A DNA stretch of 64,000 nt. Source: Orthonyx spaldingii. Lineage: Eukaryota > Chordata > Aves > Passeriformes > Orthonychidae. Below are positions 39,661-52,604 of this stretch, one piece after another. The first letter of the stretch is position 1, and each line of letters begins with the position of its first letter. The position numbers were made by a program, and so were the translations under genes. Location of the stretch: assembly GCA_013397795.1 (NCBI GenBank), contig VZTJ01001765.1, forward strand, positions 310,001 through 374,000, in the 5' to 3' direction. The notes below the pieces were generated by a model, which was not told where the DNA came from, did not search any database, and saw only the letters and a list, made by a program, of their open reading frames with translations.

Positions 39661-42600
39661 TGACAACTGTTCTCCTGGGAACACCAGTCCCGTAGTGCTG
39701 GAAATACAAATCCTCCTTATCTGTTTTGCATTCCACCTCTGCTATACTCTTCCTCCACAGAAAAATGGATATAAATATACCCTTTTAAAAAATACTCCTC
39801 CTAAAAATAGTTATGAGGATTTATCTACAGATTGGTGAAATGGCCCAGCTGTACAGTCCAGCTTGCAAAAATAACTTCTGATATGGCGTGAAGGATCTTG
39901 ACTAGTAGGTGAAAATAGAAGTATGATATTTAGAAACCAGTTGTAGTATTCTGAGAAATATGGACTAACTTCAGGTTTTAGAAACTGCTAATTTAGAAAT
40001 TGCAAGACATCCAGCTAGGGCCTGAAAACTGTGCATAGTCTGGATAACTGGAATAAACATGAGGAAAAGAGGTTGGTTGCCTCTCTTTCTTACAAGCATT
40101 CCAACTAGGGGTGACTATATCCTCTACTAAGCATCAAAAGAAGACTTGAATTTCCCCTATTAGTTTTGCTCCCTAGCTCCCCAGCTCCTCTCCCTGTCAA
40201 TCAGTGACAATATGAATATGGGCTTCATGTGCAATAACCCGGTCACTTGCTGGACCAACAAATTTACACAGAATACTGTGGGTCAGGTTTTAGTCACACC
40301 AGCAAGAATGAAAATAGGCAAATGTCAGGAAAGAATGAGAGACCTCTACCAATCATTCAAATGTTTTAATACAGCGACATTAAGATTCATGATTTCAGTT
40401 TCCCATTAATCATGCCAATCAACAAGATGTAAAAATGTGTGTTCTCCCTTTAAACTCACCATGAATTTCAGATTTCATTCGCTGAGTATTGTCACTATTC
40501 ATCTCCATGGAAACAGTTGTGATGGGAAAAACTCACTGGTATATTGTATCACCAAGTGAATCAGACAAGACTAATTAAAGACAACTCTTTCTAAATATAC
40601 ACACAGCCTGCAAATCCAGAATACTAAGAAAATATTTTCAAAATGGTCTTATAGGCAGGGTTTTATTAAAACTAGTAAGACCGTCTCATGGACAGATGCA
40701 CAGGACTACAGTACATGGTACACCTATCAAAAACCTTCTTTACTTAAACCAAACAGTTCAAAATCTCTTGCTGATATACCATGTCTCTCTATATATAACA
40801 TTTTTGCATGACAGCTGGCAGTTAAGACCATTTAACTACTACAAATTTGTAAATAACTATATATACAATGTACTTCACAAACTTTCCACATACAAAAAGA
40901 CTCCTCTATTTTTCCCCATGCTTGAAGACATCCCGTGCCATTTATTACTAATAAAAATTGCAAATATACTGTAGAAACACACTCACAAACAGGAAACAGG
41001 CCCTGGGTGTGATTACAGGAGAGAGCTGCCAAGAAGTGCTGTCCATACAAACATCCTAGCTTTTCTCTTGGATATTTTCACTGCTACCCCACTGTTCTTT
41101 GAGCCATTTACTGACCAATTCCTGTGATATTCATATAGATTCATAAAACTCACTAAATATGAAAGGGTATGAACTAAATAAAAAAAAAAATCACTGTGGG
41201 ATTCTCCTATTATCTCATTTTCAGTTTAAGTAGCCACTCAGCATATTAAGGGTTTATTTAAGGATGAAAGATATTCCACAATTTCAAGCTGACAACCAAT
41301 TCCCAAACAGCTTCATAACCATTCAGTTCCTATTTTTGTTTCCATATTAATTAAAATGAAATTTAAAAACAATATAAATTAAAGATTTTATTTTTTCTTT
41401 AAGCATTAATGTAGAGCAAGGAAAAATATCTTTACTTAAATTAAAAATTACATCAAAGTTATAAGACATTTCAAGGTCCAAAGTTAGGAGAGAGGGAAGG
41501 TGTCTTATAAAAAAAACTTCTAATTAATGCAGCCTATTTCTTAAATGCAGCAGGACTTTGACAAGCAAGTCAAACACAAGCCATTATCTCTTCTGGAAAG
41601 GGCTTCTTACCTCAGGCACAGACCCCCCCTAATGCAATGCACTGTACCCATGTCCAGTGCTATCCTGGACTTACCTCATCTGCCACCTTCTGCCCCACAT
41701 TTCATTGTACAATCTAAGTATGTCCTTACACACCTACAGACATTTTTAAACACATTCTAAGAAAACCAGGTATTTTAGATTAATGCTTTCATAGCAGCAA
41801 AATGAAAAGCCACCTCCACTTCAAATCAAATGCTAGAAAAAAATGCACATTTGTGCTTCATATTAATGAAGATGATACTACAGAATTTATACATACAGTA
41901 TTTATCAAAAAATTCTGATATTTGGAATCTCACATATTAGTCTGATGAAAGACACTAAGTTTTCATATATACAGCTATATGATACAAATTTTATGTAAAT
42001 GGAAGCAAGTTGTTCAAGTAATACATGTGCTTCAAATTTGAAAACCAGAAGAAAAGACTATTGAAAGATTATTTTTCCTGCTACCATGTCAGAAGGGATT
42101 TAAACCTTTTCTGTATGTCTTACTGTCTTCTCCATTCTAAATTTTTAATTCCATTAATTTACATGGCTCTTTTTATCAGCTCAAATGCATGCATTCTTTA
42201 CAAATAATGCAATGAACATACAGTTATGCAAAATAAAATAGCTGATTTCATAACTGATAAAGAATTCAAAACAATTACCAAGGACAAGTGCAACTATTTT
42301 GTTGCAACGTCAGCGTCAACAACTCCTATTCAGATGCTTCTTAAAAGCTATGCATAGGTTATCTACAAAAATGTGTCTAATTACTAGGAAGATATAGTTA
42401 TTGAAAAGAAAATTAATAAAACTGCATATGAACAAAAAGACAACAGAATAATCAGCCTCTCAAGTGCTTCCCATTCACTGCAAAACAAGGCATAAGATAT
42501 TCAGGAAGATAGAAAATTCATAAGCAAACAAAGGAAATATATCAGAATGCAGTATGTGTGCAAACTCTCACAGCCAGGAACCACTAACCAAAAAGACAAT

Positions 42601-45600
42601 CAGTCCAAAAGTAGTTTGTTTTTCTTGTAACAGTCTCAAAACTAACAGATGTATTTTTGGAAGATGATAGATATGGGGCATACATGCTAATGTCCTAAAA
42701 AACCACCAAGTTTGTGAAGAAGGAAAGAACCTTTCAACTTTAGAACACTTCTGCTGCCTTCTTACGCACTTGTAATTAGTGACCATCAGGATTGGGACAG
42801 TAAAGCAGAAAGATGCAAGATTTGATAAAATATGACAATTTTGTGTTCTTATTTAATATCAAATTATGACCAACAGTAGTTTTACATGAGCTACAAAATT
42901 AGTTCATTTAATTCTGATTTCTGTATTTTCTGACTTTTCTAACATAAAATATTATGCATATTTACCGTGTACTACAATTTAACATGAACACATGGCTTAA
43001 AAGAGCTAGCCTGTATTGTTAGACACAAAATCCTTAAAGATTTCATTTCACAGCGAAATATGAGCACAAAAGAAAACAAACAAATTAAAAATTAAAAAAA
43101 AAGGAAACCAAACCCCAACCAATGAACAATAGTATGCAGAAAGCTGTTTATGACTGCTATTCTACCAGAAGTCATCTATTTTGGATGCTTATGCAAATAC
43201 ATCATATTTCTAAGAAAATACTTGTAAGAGTTACCTTTTCCTTGACAGAAGTATGTATCATATAAAAATTAAACATTCTCTGCTTTACAACCTTAATATT
43301 CATTTTTCCACATACCTTAAGCATTTCAATAAGAAATTTCCATTGCAAAAAAATTCCAAATTTTTTTATATCACTGAAATGCTAACACAAAAAAACCCCC
43401 CAAACCCTACATTATTAAAAGCCATGCACAACACAATGTAATAATGCATTACTGTATCTTTAAAAATGAGTCTCACCAACAGTTGCACTCGTAACATTTT
43501 TTTAGCTGTTCAGCAGTATTTGTAGGGAGTTCCATTTTCGGTAAACACTTGCATAAATCAACAGATTGAAAATCAGAAGCTTAAGGAAGAAAAGTAGCAT
43601 ATTCTAGTTAAATTTATCTGAACATATTTTTAAAAAAAAATATTTCCTGCACATTCAGAAGTTTGAGATACACTACTATAACCCCAAATTCAAGGAGTCA
43701 ATTTAGAACACATAACAGTGATTCTCAAGGAAAAGAAATTAAGCCAGTCAGTGAATTGTTTCCTTCTCTCATCTTGAAGGTCTCCAGCAGTTTGCCCATG
43801 TAAGCCTTCCCTAAGAAATCAGCAATTGCAGTAGGCCAGTGCAATGCCAAACAGTCCCAAAAAATAACCATATCCTCATCTGATTGTTTATACATCTTAT
43901 ATAAGATCTCCAGTTCAGCATCTAGCTTTATTACTTTTACACAAGCAAAGAGGGAGTTCTATGCTGTATCTTTCTTGATCCCTAAGAGCTACAAGAACCA
44001 TCAAGATTTCTTGAACAGTCTTTTCTTCATACATAAAGCCTACATGCATTATAAGATAAAGACATCCTCATGATCAAGTAGTATCTCAAATTTTACATTA
44101 TGCAAGCTAGCACCAGCACCAATTTTCAAGAATTCTCTCCATGCCAAAATTCTGACGTCTGACATACCTACAACTTACTTAAACAAATAAAACCTGAATA
44201 TACATATATGTGTACACATAAACATAGACACAGACACAGAACCATAACAAGTTTAATGACCCACAGTCAAATAAAGGATTTTGATTATTTCAAACTGCAA
44301 CTAGAGCTTTTTCACTCAATTCTCAAAATCATGTAGAAATACAGAGATAAAAATAGGTAACTTCACAGTTAATCCATATAGTAAGCTCTCTATATATTTA
44401 TTGCAGTCCCTGTTTTAATAAACGTGAATGACTCAATTGATAAGCTGCCAGCAAGGAAGACTTTCCGTAATCAGTCAAGTAACATCCTGACAGTGGCAAT
44501 CATGAGGCTTCTGCAGAAACACAGCAGATCACATCTACCTTGCAAATTCTTACATTTCATTATCTGGGCACCTAAAGATACTACACCTATGTAGTATGAA
44601 AGCGAGTTTGTTTTGTATTTGCTGTCACACTTTGGTAAGATGATGCAAAAGCAACAAAAAAAACCCAAAACCACATCCAAAATTTTGTGGTAGTCCTGTA
44701 GGTTGTGGCCCATTAACCTCTTTCAAAACTGCTTGAAACAAAATATTATTCTATATCCTCCTCATCCGAAATCTGTTCTATGTTATGTATGTCAGTGAGG
44801 AGAATACATACCATACTAAATACCTCATAAAGATACGTATTTTAGCTGATGCCAATATATGTATTGCTTGCTCAAAAAAAAGTCTACAGATTACAGGGAA
44901 GTAGAGATTAATAATTAAGAAGATTAGTAAGGAAATAAAAACTTATGACAGCAAATAAACTACATAGGAGACAAGACTGACCTGTCATATCCCTCAATCC
45001 TGCTTCTGAACTGGTTTAAGGGGGAAGAAATAATACTAACTTCGTCTTAAGACCATCCACCCCAAAAAACCTGTCAGTCAATGAACCCCTATCACGGCCA
45101 AGGAATGGAGAGAAAATGGCACCCAAATGGGTGTTTTAGGCAGTACTCAGGAGCAAATGTTTAATTTCCTTCATTCATATTCATATGGAACAGGTACCAG
45201 CAAACTGAAAGCACCTTTCAGTTCTAGGGATGAGAGATTCAGGAAAACAAAGCAATGATGAAAACTAGACACATGGTGGAAGGAAGCATAATATAAAGAA
45301 ATACTTTTTCCTCAAAGGACTCTTTGAACAAGACAACAAATTAAAAAAATCCCCTGGATCAGAGAAGTCATGAAGAATACATGTTTCTACTTGAAACATT
45401 AGGCCATGTCATGAGTGCAAAAAGGGAAAGGTACATGCATGACTAGCTGAACAAATAGCTAAAACAATTTCTAGAACATCAGACTAAAAAGGCATATCTC
45501 AAAAATGAATTTAGAAGAGTAGAAAGGAAATGTCTTAAAAAGTTTCTATGGGATGCAGAGAGAAACACACGTGGGCAGCTATCTTTTTCTTTGGCAGATG

Positions 45601-48356
45601 TTCTCAAACATCAAGATGAAGTATTTAGTGTTTTGTGCAAAACCTGTTGAAGACAAATTTCTGGCATCAACCATGAGGCAAAACTCAATTCATTTGCAAT
45701 TTTTTATTATAGCTTCTCTTCTGCTTCAAAATTGCTTGTTTCTGATAAAAAGCCTTCAGATCCAGTATGCTTATTTATGTGGAACATATATCCTTGACAG
45801 AGTCACCAAGTACCAAGAGCTTACACACAAGCATGTTCAGCAACTACTTACACTTCTATCCAACAGAACAGCTTGTATATGTACTCTCCCCATTTACAGC
45901 TCAAAGATGGTTTACCTTTGGTGGGCAACCGACCTGCCTTTCATAAAGACAAACAAAGTTCATCACACTGTGAGATTCTTACATAGCACACTTATTCCTA
46001 GGATTCACCATCACTAATGAATTAGTGGGCACTATTCTACAGTGGAGGTTTTCAAATTAAAAGAATTATCTCAAGAGAGACTTCACTTGTCTGTATTTCA
46101 GATCAAAGAGGGAGACAAAGCACTATATATTTAGAATAGGTTTTACAACGTATATTCCTGAAATAAACTTCTCAATGGTAATTGAGTACTTTTAATAATC
46201 TCAGTCCAACTTTCAAATTTGGTACTATTGACCTACTGCTAATTATATAGTCATGTCATTTTCTACTGACTTTTCTATTTACTTTTATTTACTATTTTCT
46301 TAAAACTAGTGCCTCCCCAAAGGGAAAACAAGAAACTTTCAAGAACTATTTTAGGTTCTGAATAAGTAGTTTGTTTTAAACATATTTTTGGTACTGTACT
46401 TCTACCTGTTGTAAGCAGCTCTGAGTAACTGACAAAAGCCGTGAGGTATCCTGAGTGCACCTGTTCCACCAAAAGGGAGGAGACCAGTGGGGGATAAAAC
46501 ATCCATTATACACCAAGACAGGCAACAGCCACTATAGACCATGTACGAAATCACATAATGAAGCATCAGTTCTTAGCACAATTCAAACAGTAATTTTGAT
46601 GCATCTTGGAACTGCCAGTGTATTTTCAGGGCCATTTAGAGCAGCTATGCATTGCTAGGTCACAATAATCCCAGGAATATTCATCAAATACATAGAGAGG
46701 TAAGTAGGAAAGAAAAGGCATTAGAGAACAGAATTCCCTACAAGGAGGTTATCTCCTCCTTGTCAGATAAAGCAGATTCTAACATCTTTGCTAAGGTATC
46801 CACCTGGCAGAGTAGAAGAGACACCAGCATTCCAAATACATAGACACCCTTCTTGGTGTGTTTTTTATGTCTGCATTACCAAGCAAGATTCTGGTCACAG
46901 ATTAAGGGATTCAGAATGGTCAGGCACACACCAGATCGATGTGAAAGTTCCATACAACAGAATTTAAATCATTTCCTGTCAGGATATGTGTAGAAATATA
47001 AGTCTTTCAAAACCTGATCAGATGAACGAAGTAATTTGGAACTTAAGGGCTTCTAGGACAAGTTTTTTTGTCTCTTAGTTTGAAGAAATGGCTTTCAAAA
47101 CCAAAGAACAAAGTCATGAGTACACTTTGTAACTTAACTTTAGCAGAAATGTCAGCTTAGAGTATCAAATTCTGTACTCTTGCTACCACCTTGATTGTCT
47201 CTTTTGCTGTGCCAACAGAACGATTTCTGCAGCAATTTTATAAACAACAGATAAGTCAAACACAGTCACTAAACCATCAAAAAAAATCCAAAAGGATACA
47301 CTGCAGCTCCACAAACTGCTTTGCTGGCACAAACAGGGAGTTGGATTTGGTATGGGATCAAACACCCAGTAAAGGAGAGGGAGAACAACAATTGCTATGA
47401 AACATCATACTTCCCTGTTCAAACTTTGTGATTTTAATGCTCCTTTATCTTCTGAGACAACTCCTTATCAAATTTCAAGCAAGAAAGAATAAATTTTAAT
47501 GAAATAAGTAATACAGGATACAGACAATAGTCCATAATCCTTGTAATTAGAAAAAAATAATATGGAGTTATAAAGCTGACTTTACCCACTGCGGGACATA
47601 AGAAGTAGGGTGTGATATTAAAATATGACTCAGTGACCCAGGGGATATTCTGTATAAGGTATGTCATGTATGCTTGGCAATTCAGAGCAGAAATACTAAT
47701 CTCAGTACTAACATAAACTGTGCCTGGTTCATATCCCTGTTGTATGATTTCTAGAAGCATTGCCATTAAAAAATTAGTCATGTCTCTGGAACAGTTTGCA
47801 GGTTGCAAAGACTAATTTACTATCTGTAATTAGAGCTTTGCCCATGTTATCAAGATGTAACACCAGGCACAGAAAAATGATCCTGGAATAGGAAGCTATA
47901 CTTGTAAAGATCTCTGGAATAAAAAGATCCACTTAGAATATTACATAAGAGAAAAAAGCATCTGTAAAAACTGTAGTTATTTCAGACAAAAAGTCAATCT
48001 AAACAAGTTGGAGGACATAGCAAAGGCTGCTGTGGACTCTTCACAGCTCCTTTGAGAGTCTAACATCCAGTGGCCACTCCTGTCTCTACTCCTGCCAAGG
48101 AAATGCTCCACAAATCAGAAGTCCTTTTCTGTCCCTGCCAACAATTTCAATGAATGAAAAAGCAAAATATCTGAACTTGTTATGTTTGTTTTTAACATTA
48201 GAAGTTGAGAATTAGACCTAAGGGAGTCTATCTGCTGCAGAAGGTAAGTCTGGGAATTGCAATGTTTTAAGCATACCAGGAACAGTACAAGGCAGAGGCA
48301 AAGCATAGCAACAATAAAGATGGTAGAAGCATGTCAGAAATAAAATTGAGTTATTT

Positions 48357-48374
48357 GGTGGGGGTGGGGGGAGG
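48357..48374 (+). repeat. G-rich run
   Basis: GGTGGGGGTGGGGGGAGG has four G runs with single-base spacers and could form a two-layer quadruplex. No gene is nearby, so any role is unknown. Confidence 0.5.
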
Positions 48375-50059
48375 TCCTTATTCAAAATTATTCGTATCAC
48401 AAAGGCAAATGCATATGTAACTGCAAATCATCCAATGACATACGACTAAAAATAAGACTTTATCAGTAGAAAATTTAGTTGCCTGGCCACAAGTGTCAAT
48501 AAATAGCTACTCAGTATAACAAACCATTTTACAGGGGATTTAAGAACTTCATTACAGCAAACTATCTCCCTAAAAATAGTTTATTCTTTTGCTTAGCAAA
48601 ATTGAAACTAGAACTCTCTCACAGCCTGTCCCATGAGGGCTACATATATGACCATCTTTCATACTATATGAACGACATTTTCAACTCAACAAATAGATCA
48701 TTTTTTTTCTCACACAAACAGGTATACAGGTATCACTAGTGGGATTTAAGCAATAGAGGATACTCAGGAAGGCAACATTCAACAAAAATTCTTTGTTAAG
48801 AAAAAAATTACTACTACTACTGCTGATGACTGTGAAATTATGTTTAAATAACCTCTCTGCTGGAAAGAAGATCAAAGCAGTTGTGTTGTTAGTGTTGTTT
48901 TTGAAAGACAGCACACTGCTAGCATTCTTAATTTTCTTCCACATAATACATTTTCTGGCCATGTAAATATCATGGCTCCACTGTTCAATTTCTGGCTGGA
49001 CAGATCTTCTTTTTATCTATCTAGAAAATATCAATTGCTCCAAGACTTCCCTGTCTGTTAATGGCAAATAGCACCAAACAAATACAAGAACTTCAGTTTG
49101 GTCTAATGCAAGTCTCTAGTGCTCTCACATCCAAAGTATGCTTGTCCTATAGGTGCTTCAGGCATGGACAGGGAGTAGGCAATAGTCAGAACAGGAACAC
49201 AAAGTTCACTCTGGAAAACAAAGTTCTAGTTGCCTACTGTTATGTTCTATAAAGACAAATCAGTAGTAAATATTCAATTTATTTTATTTTAAAGGATAAA
49301 TAACAGTTGTGTAAGGGAAGGACTTATGCTTTTAAGATCACACATTTCTATTCTCAGAAAGATTGACTACTGAAGCCATGGATCCTGAAACAGAATTCAA
49401 TAGTCAAAGAAAGGCTATTTAGATTTTATTAAGGGGCATTAATATATTGCAATTTAAAGTTGAAACTTTTCCATAACTCGTTTTTCTCAACCACCATGTT
49501 TTAAAGTCTAATGATAATTGGTACTATACAGCACAAACAGTAAGTTCAGATTTCTCTTAGTCTGCAGAGGTAAAATGATGTTCATGACTGACTAGAAATA
49601 CAAGCATAAAAAGCTGCTTAAAACATGCTTTCCAAACCCTGCACACTGATAGGAGTAGGAAGGTTTATTGTGGATATTTTTCCAAAACCCTTTCACTTTG
49701 TCACATTTTGCTTAATTATAGACAAGCAGTATAAAAACTCTATGCCACATAGAGTTCCGTTAACAAAGCAAATGCTAAAAACATTCTCCCCTCTGCTCTT
49801 CACAGTAATTTGAAATATGCTTATCCACATAGTTAGGGATAGGATGCTCTCTTTCTACAAGAAAATGATAAGAGTGGAACATACAAGTAGAAATAGGCAA
49901 CAGAGGAGAATAAAAGCATCACTCACTGACAAGAGAGAGGAAGACTTGTTTTGCTGAACATAAACGACAAGAAAATATCCTACGGGTATTGTTAGTGAAA
50001 AAGGAAGCTCAGGAAAACAAGATTCTTCTAGTGGATGGGTAAAAACAACACAGAGACAG

Positions 50060-51270
50060 TGATACAGAAAAGACTGAAATACTCTGTCTCTTTTTTTCCT
50101 GTTCTATACAGACAAAGCTTGCTCCCAGATAACTGCAGGTGCTGACAGGGCTTGGGAAAGGGCAGGGAAACCAACACTATGGGACCAACAGCTTTGGAAT
50201 ACTTAATGTAGCTGTATTCAGACCCTTGAGGCTAGAAGGCATTCACCTAAGGTAGCTGAAAAGGCTGGCCAATGTGATTATGAGATTGCTACCAGCTACC
50301 AAAAATTCTAAATCTGAGGTGTCTGAGGGGTCCTGAGGTTTCAAAAAAGGCTAATCCCTAAAAAAGGTGAAGAGAAGAGACCCATAGAACAGACCAGATA
50401 GCCTGAACTAGAAAATACCAAAGAAGCCCATATGGAGCATGCTCTCCTAGAGCGAATTTTCAAATACCAGATGGACAATAAAGTAACCAGAAACAGCCAA
50501 TATTGTTTTACTAAGGTCAAATTACACTTGACCAACCTGACTGCCTACTTTAATTATATGACTACTTAGGTAGTTAAGGGAAAAGCTACGGATTTCATGG
50601 AATCAAATCTCAGTGAGGTTTTTCTGGTACCATCTCACACAGCATTGTCTGGAAGCTGAGGAGAAGCACAGGGTGGAAGAGTAAACTGTTAGGTTGAAAA
50701 TTAGGCATTCTGCCTAGATCAAAAAGTAACAATAAATGAGTCAGGATTCACTTAGCAGCTTGTAAAGACCAGAATACCAAAAAGGTTAATATTGGGGCCC
50801 AAATGGTTGATTTTAAACTGCTTTGTGGTTTTTTCATTTGTTTTGTTTTTTTTTTTTTATTAAATCAGCACCCTGAATGATGAGACAACCTACACGCCAG
50901 GAAATCTGTAGAGAGCATTACATTATAGGGAGTAGCTAATCCCATGAATGTCAGAGCTTTAACCCAGACAACCCAAGAAACTTGAGGATTAAACAATATA
51001 AGAAGTGTCTAGCAGATCCAGACAAGTTACTGCCCCTTTCTACTCTGCACTTGTGACCGTGCACCTGGAACAGTGTGTTCAGTTTCAGATCTCTAGCTGA
51101 AGACTAATGTTGAAAAATTTGAGAGGGTCTAGTGGAGAGCACCAAGATGGTCAGGGGCCCAGAGAACATTCACAAAGAAGACAGACTGTGGGAGTTGAGC
51201 TTGTCAATCTGGCAAAGAGGAAGCTAAAATGTTACCTAGTAGCAACTTAAAACTATCCAAAATGTAATTA
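50060..51270 (+). mobile_element. Old, decayed CR1 LINE (ORF2)
   Basis: Recognisable CR1 ORF2 landmarks occur in order. They are CAGACAAAGCTTGCTCCCAG (about 50110), GAGGCTAGAAGGCATTCACC (about 50229), a TTTACTAAGG...CTTGACCAACCTGAC block (about 50505, encoding a decayed version of the CR1 FTKGKSCLTNL-like segment), and CTCACACAGCATTGTC (about 50633). Next come the region before the active site (about 50790), CACCTGGAACAGTGTGTTCA (about 51062) and AAGATGGTCAGGGGCC (about 51144). It stops before the CR1 3' end. Frames are broken throughout and a T-rich expansion interrupts it at about 50815-50865. It is the oldest-looking CR1 in the window. Confidence 0.85.
50846..50858 (+). repeat. Poly-T tract inside the old CR1
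   Basis: A run of about 13 T bases preceded by TTTGTTTTG-type sequence sits where CR1 should encode the segment just before the reverse-transcriptase active site. It is either local slippage or the remnant of a small insertion such as a poly(A)-tailed element in the other orientation. Confidence 0.6.
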
Positions 51271-51600
51271 CAATTTTGATGGGGAAATGGCAATAAAAAT
51301 GTGGCTTGACTGTTCAGATTTGAGCATAAGATCTCCAGAGGTTCTACCCAAACAATTTGTGATTCCTAATGACAGCTCATTGTTCTACAATTCTAGAGAC
51401 AATGATGACTCATTTTTTAAGACAGGCAAAACTTTCACTTACACATATATACTTGTATATAAGTTACTTTAAAAGCACTCCCATTAAGAACTCAGTCGTC
51501 CTAGGTAAATATCGTAACAACACTTGAGCTCAGGAGACTGCAAAGAGATTTTTTTAAAAGCAAAGAAGCATGTTTGTTACTTGTTAAGAGTTCGAATATG
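51271..51600. other. Unique spacer between CR1 and solo LTR
   Basis: About 330 bases with no recognised feature. It ends in ATATG, which may be the left copy of the target-site duplication of the following LTR. Confidence 0.6.
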
Positions 51601-51974
51601 TGTCCTGGTTTCACCTGGGATAGAGCTAGAGTTTTCTTCTTAGTAGCTGGTACAGGCCCTATGTTTTGGATTTAGTACAAAAATATAATGTCAATAACAC
51701 ACTGATGTTTTAGTTGTTGCTAAGTAGTGCTACCCTAAATCAAGGATTTTTCAGTTTCCTGTGTTCAGCCAGTGAGGAGATGCACAAAAGCTGAGAGGGA
51801 GCATAGCCAGGACAGCTGATCCAAACTGGCTAAAGGAATACCATATCATTGAAGCTCATGCCCAGTAAAGGGGGAGTCATCTGGGACAGGCTGATCACTG
51901 CTGGGGGGCAGGCTGGGCATCAGTGTGGTGCACCATTATACTGTGCAACACTTGCTTCTCTTCAGTTTTATTCC

Positions 51975-52369
51975 ACTTGGAATAAACAGGAATTTATTCC
52001 TATTGGGATGAATAATATAGGAGGGTTAATGGTATATGGGGGGTTCCTGTAGTTGAGATTTAACAATAGTTTATCAGGGTAGGCCTTGGAGAGAAGCCAA
52101 GTAGGAACTCTTGTGGCATACATTGTGCTTTTCTTGTCTTTGTGTTTTGTTTTGGAAGGACTGGCAGTTGGATCCAATCTTTAACCTTATTATGGGGTAA
52201 GGGGTTTGTTTTGGTCTCTGCTGCAGAGTTGGGTGGTTGTTGAGTTTGGGCTTCTCTTTTGTAACGTTACTGTTATTTATGGGGGCTTTGGGTGGGATAT
52301 TGGTGAGTTTTGTTAATTCTTGTCTCTTTAGCCCCAGAGCCCTTACCTAAGACATCAGGGGATTGACAG
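51975..52369 (+). other. Unexplained block inside the solo LTR
   Basis: About 395 bases of G/T-rich sequence interrupt the part of the LTR that I recognise. Its left edge has an alternating repeat: TTTATTCC (51967-51974), GGAATAAA (51979-51986), TTTATTCC (51993-52000). The middle unit contains an AATAAA that could serve as a poly(A) signal. The block may be a subfamily-specific extension of the LTR, a nested insertion, or captured sequence. It has no long open frame and no recognised repeat ends. Confidence 0.45.
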
Positions 52370-52373
52370 GTTC

Positions 52374-52400
52374 TCTCTCTCTCTCCCCCTCTCTGCTCCG
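52374..52400 (+). repeat. CT-rich microsatellite in the LTR
   Basis: A short (CT)n run followed by CCCCCTCTCTGC. This LTR type commonly carries a CT tract at this place, so it is probably part of the element, not a new microsatellite. Confidence 0.75.
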
Positions 52401-52523
52401 TGCCCCCCCTCATTATCGTTGTCATAATTAGTATTATTCTATTTTATTTTGTTTCAGTTATTTACCTGTTCTTACCTCAATCCACAAGGTCTACTTTTTT
52501 TTCAGCTTCTCCACCCCACAGCA

Positions 52524-52541
52524 GGGAGGGGGAAGGGAGGG
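52524..52541 (+). other. G-quadruplex motif in the LTR 3' part
   Basis: GGGAGGGGGAAGGGAGGG has four runs of at least three G with spacers of one or two bases, a canonical intramolecular quadruplex pattern. It lies about 60 bp from the LTR 3' end, in the U5-like part. Confidence 0.7.
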
Positions 52542-52604
52542 TAAAGTGATGGAGGAGCTTCATGGCTAGTTAGTTGCTGACTGGGGTTAAACACCAACAA
52601 TAAG

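Larger units (their letters stand above)
25501..50059. other. Long unique AT-rich stretch, no gene recognised
   Basis: About 24.5 kb with no recognised gene or clear mobile element. Items noted separately are a weak terminal-exon candidate (33484-33596, minus), A/C low complexity near 35770-35832, a GC-richer block (38380-39660) and a G-rich run (48357-48374). The longest open frame in the window, 154 codons at 45553-46017 (plus), and a 124-codon frame at 47434-47808 (minus) lie here. Both have irregular composition and no motif I know, and are taken as chance. Confidence 0.55.
51601..52599 (+). mobile_element. Solo LTR of an avian endogenous retrovirus
   Basis: It starts TGTCCTGGTTTCACCTGGGA and ends GGGGTTAAACACCAACA, giving the TG...CA ends of an LTR. 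Flanking 5-mers are ATATG (51596-51600) and ATAAG (52600-52604), a likely target-site duplication with one change. The segments 51601-51970 and 52370-52599 match from memory a widespread avian LTR type. The first has TTTTGGATTTAGTA, AACACACTGATGTTTTAG and TTGTTGCTAAGTAGTG. The second has a CT-rich run, a T-rich tract and CTGTTCTTACCTCAATCCAC. The usual TATA position reads CCCAGTAAAGG (about 51861), so the promoter has probably decayed. No internal retroviral genes are present. The block between (51975-52369) is listed separately. Confidence 0.88.

Noticed and set aside
45553..46017. 154-codon open frame, the longest in the window (plus strand)
   Set aside because: No recognisable domain, irregular composition, no splice or promoter context; a frame of this length is plausible by chance in 64 kb read in six frames.
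46630..46697. Interval between an acceptor-like TTTTCAG and a perfect AG/GTAAGT donor (plus strand)
   Set aside because: All frames contain stops, the interval is AT-rich, and a couple of perfect donors are expected by chance in this window.
47434..47808. 124-codon open frame on the minus strand, hydrophobic
   Set aside because: No known motif, AT-rich codons producing Ile/Leu/Tyr/Phe runs as expected from the base composition.
48197..48240. Short 14-codon open interval between a T-rich acceptor and AG/GTAAGT (plus strand)
   Set aside because: Too short to carry evidence; a donor of this quality is expected by chance a few times in 64 kb.
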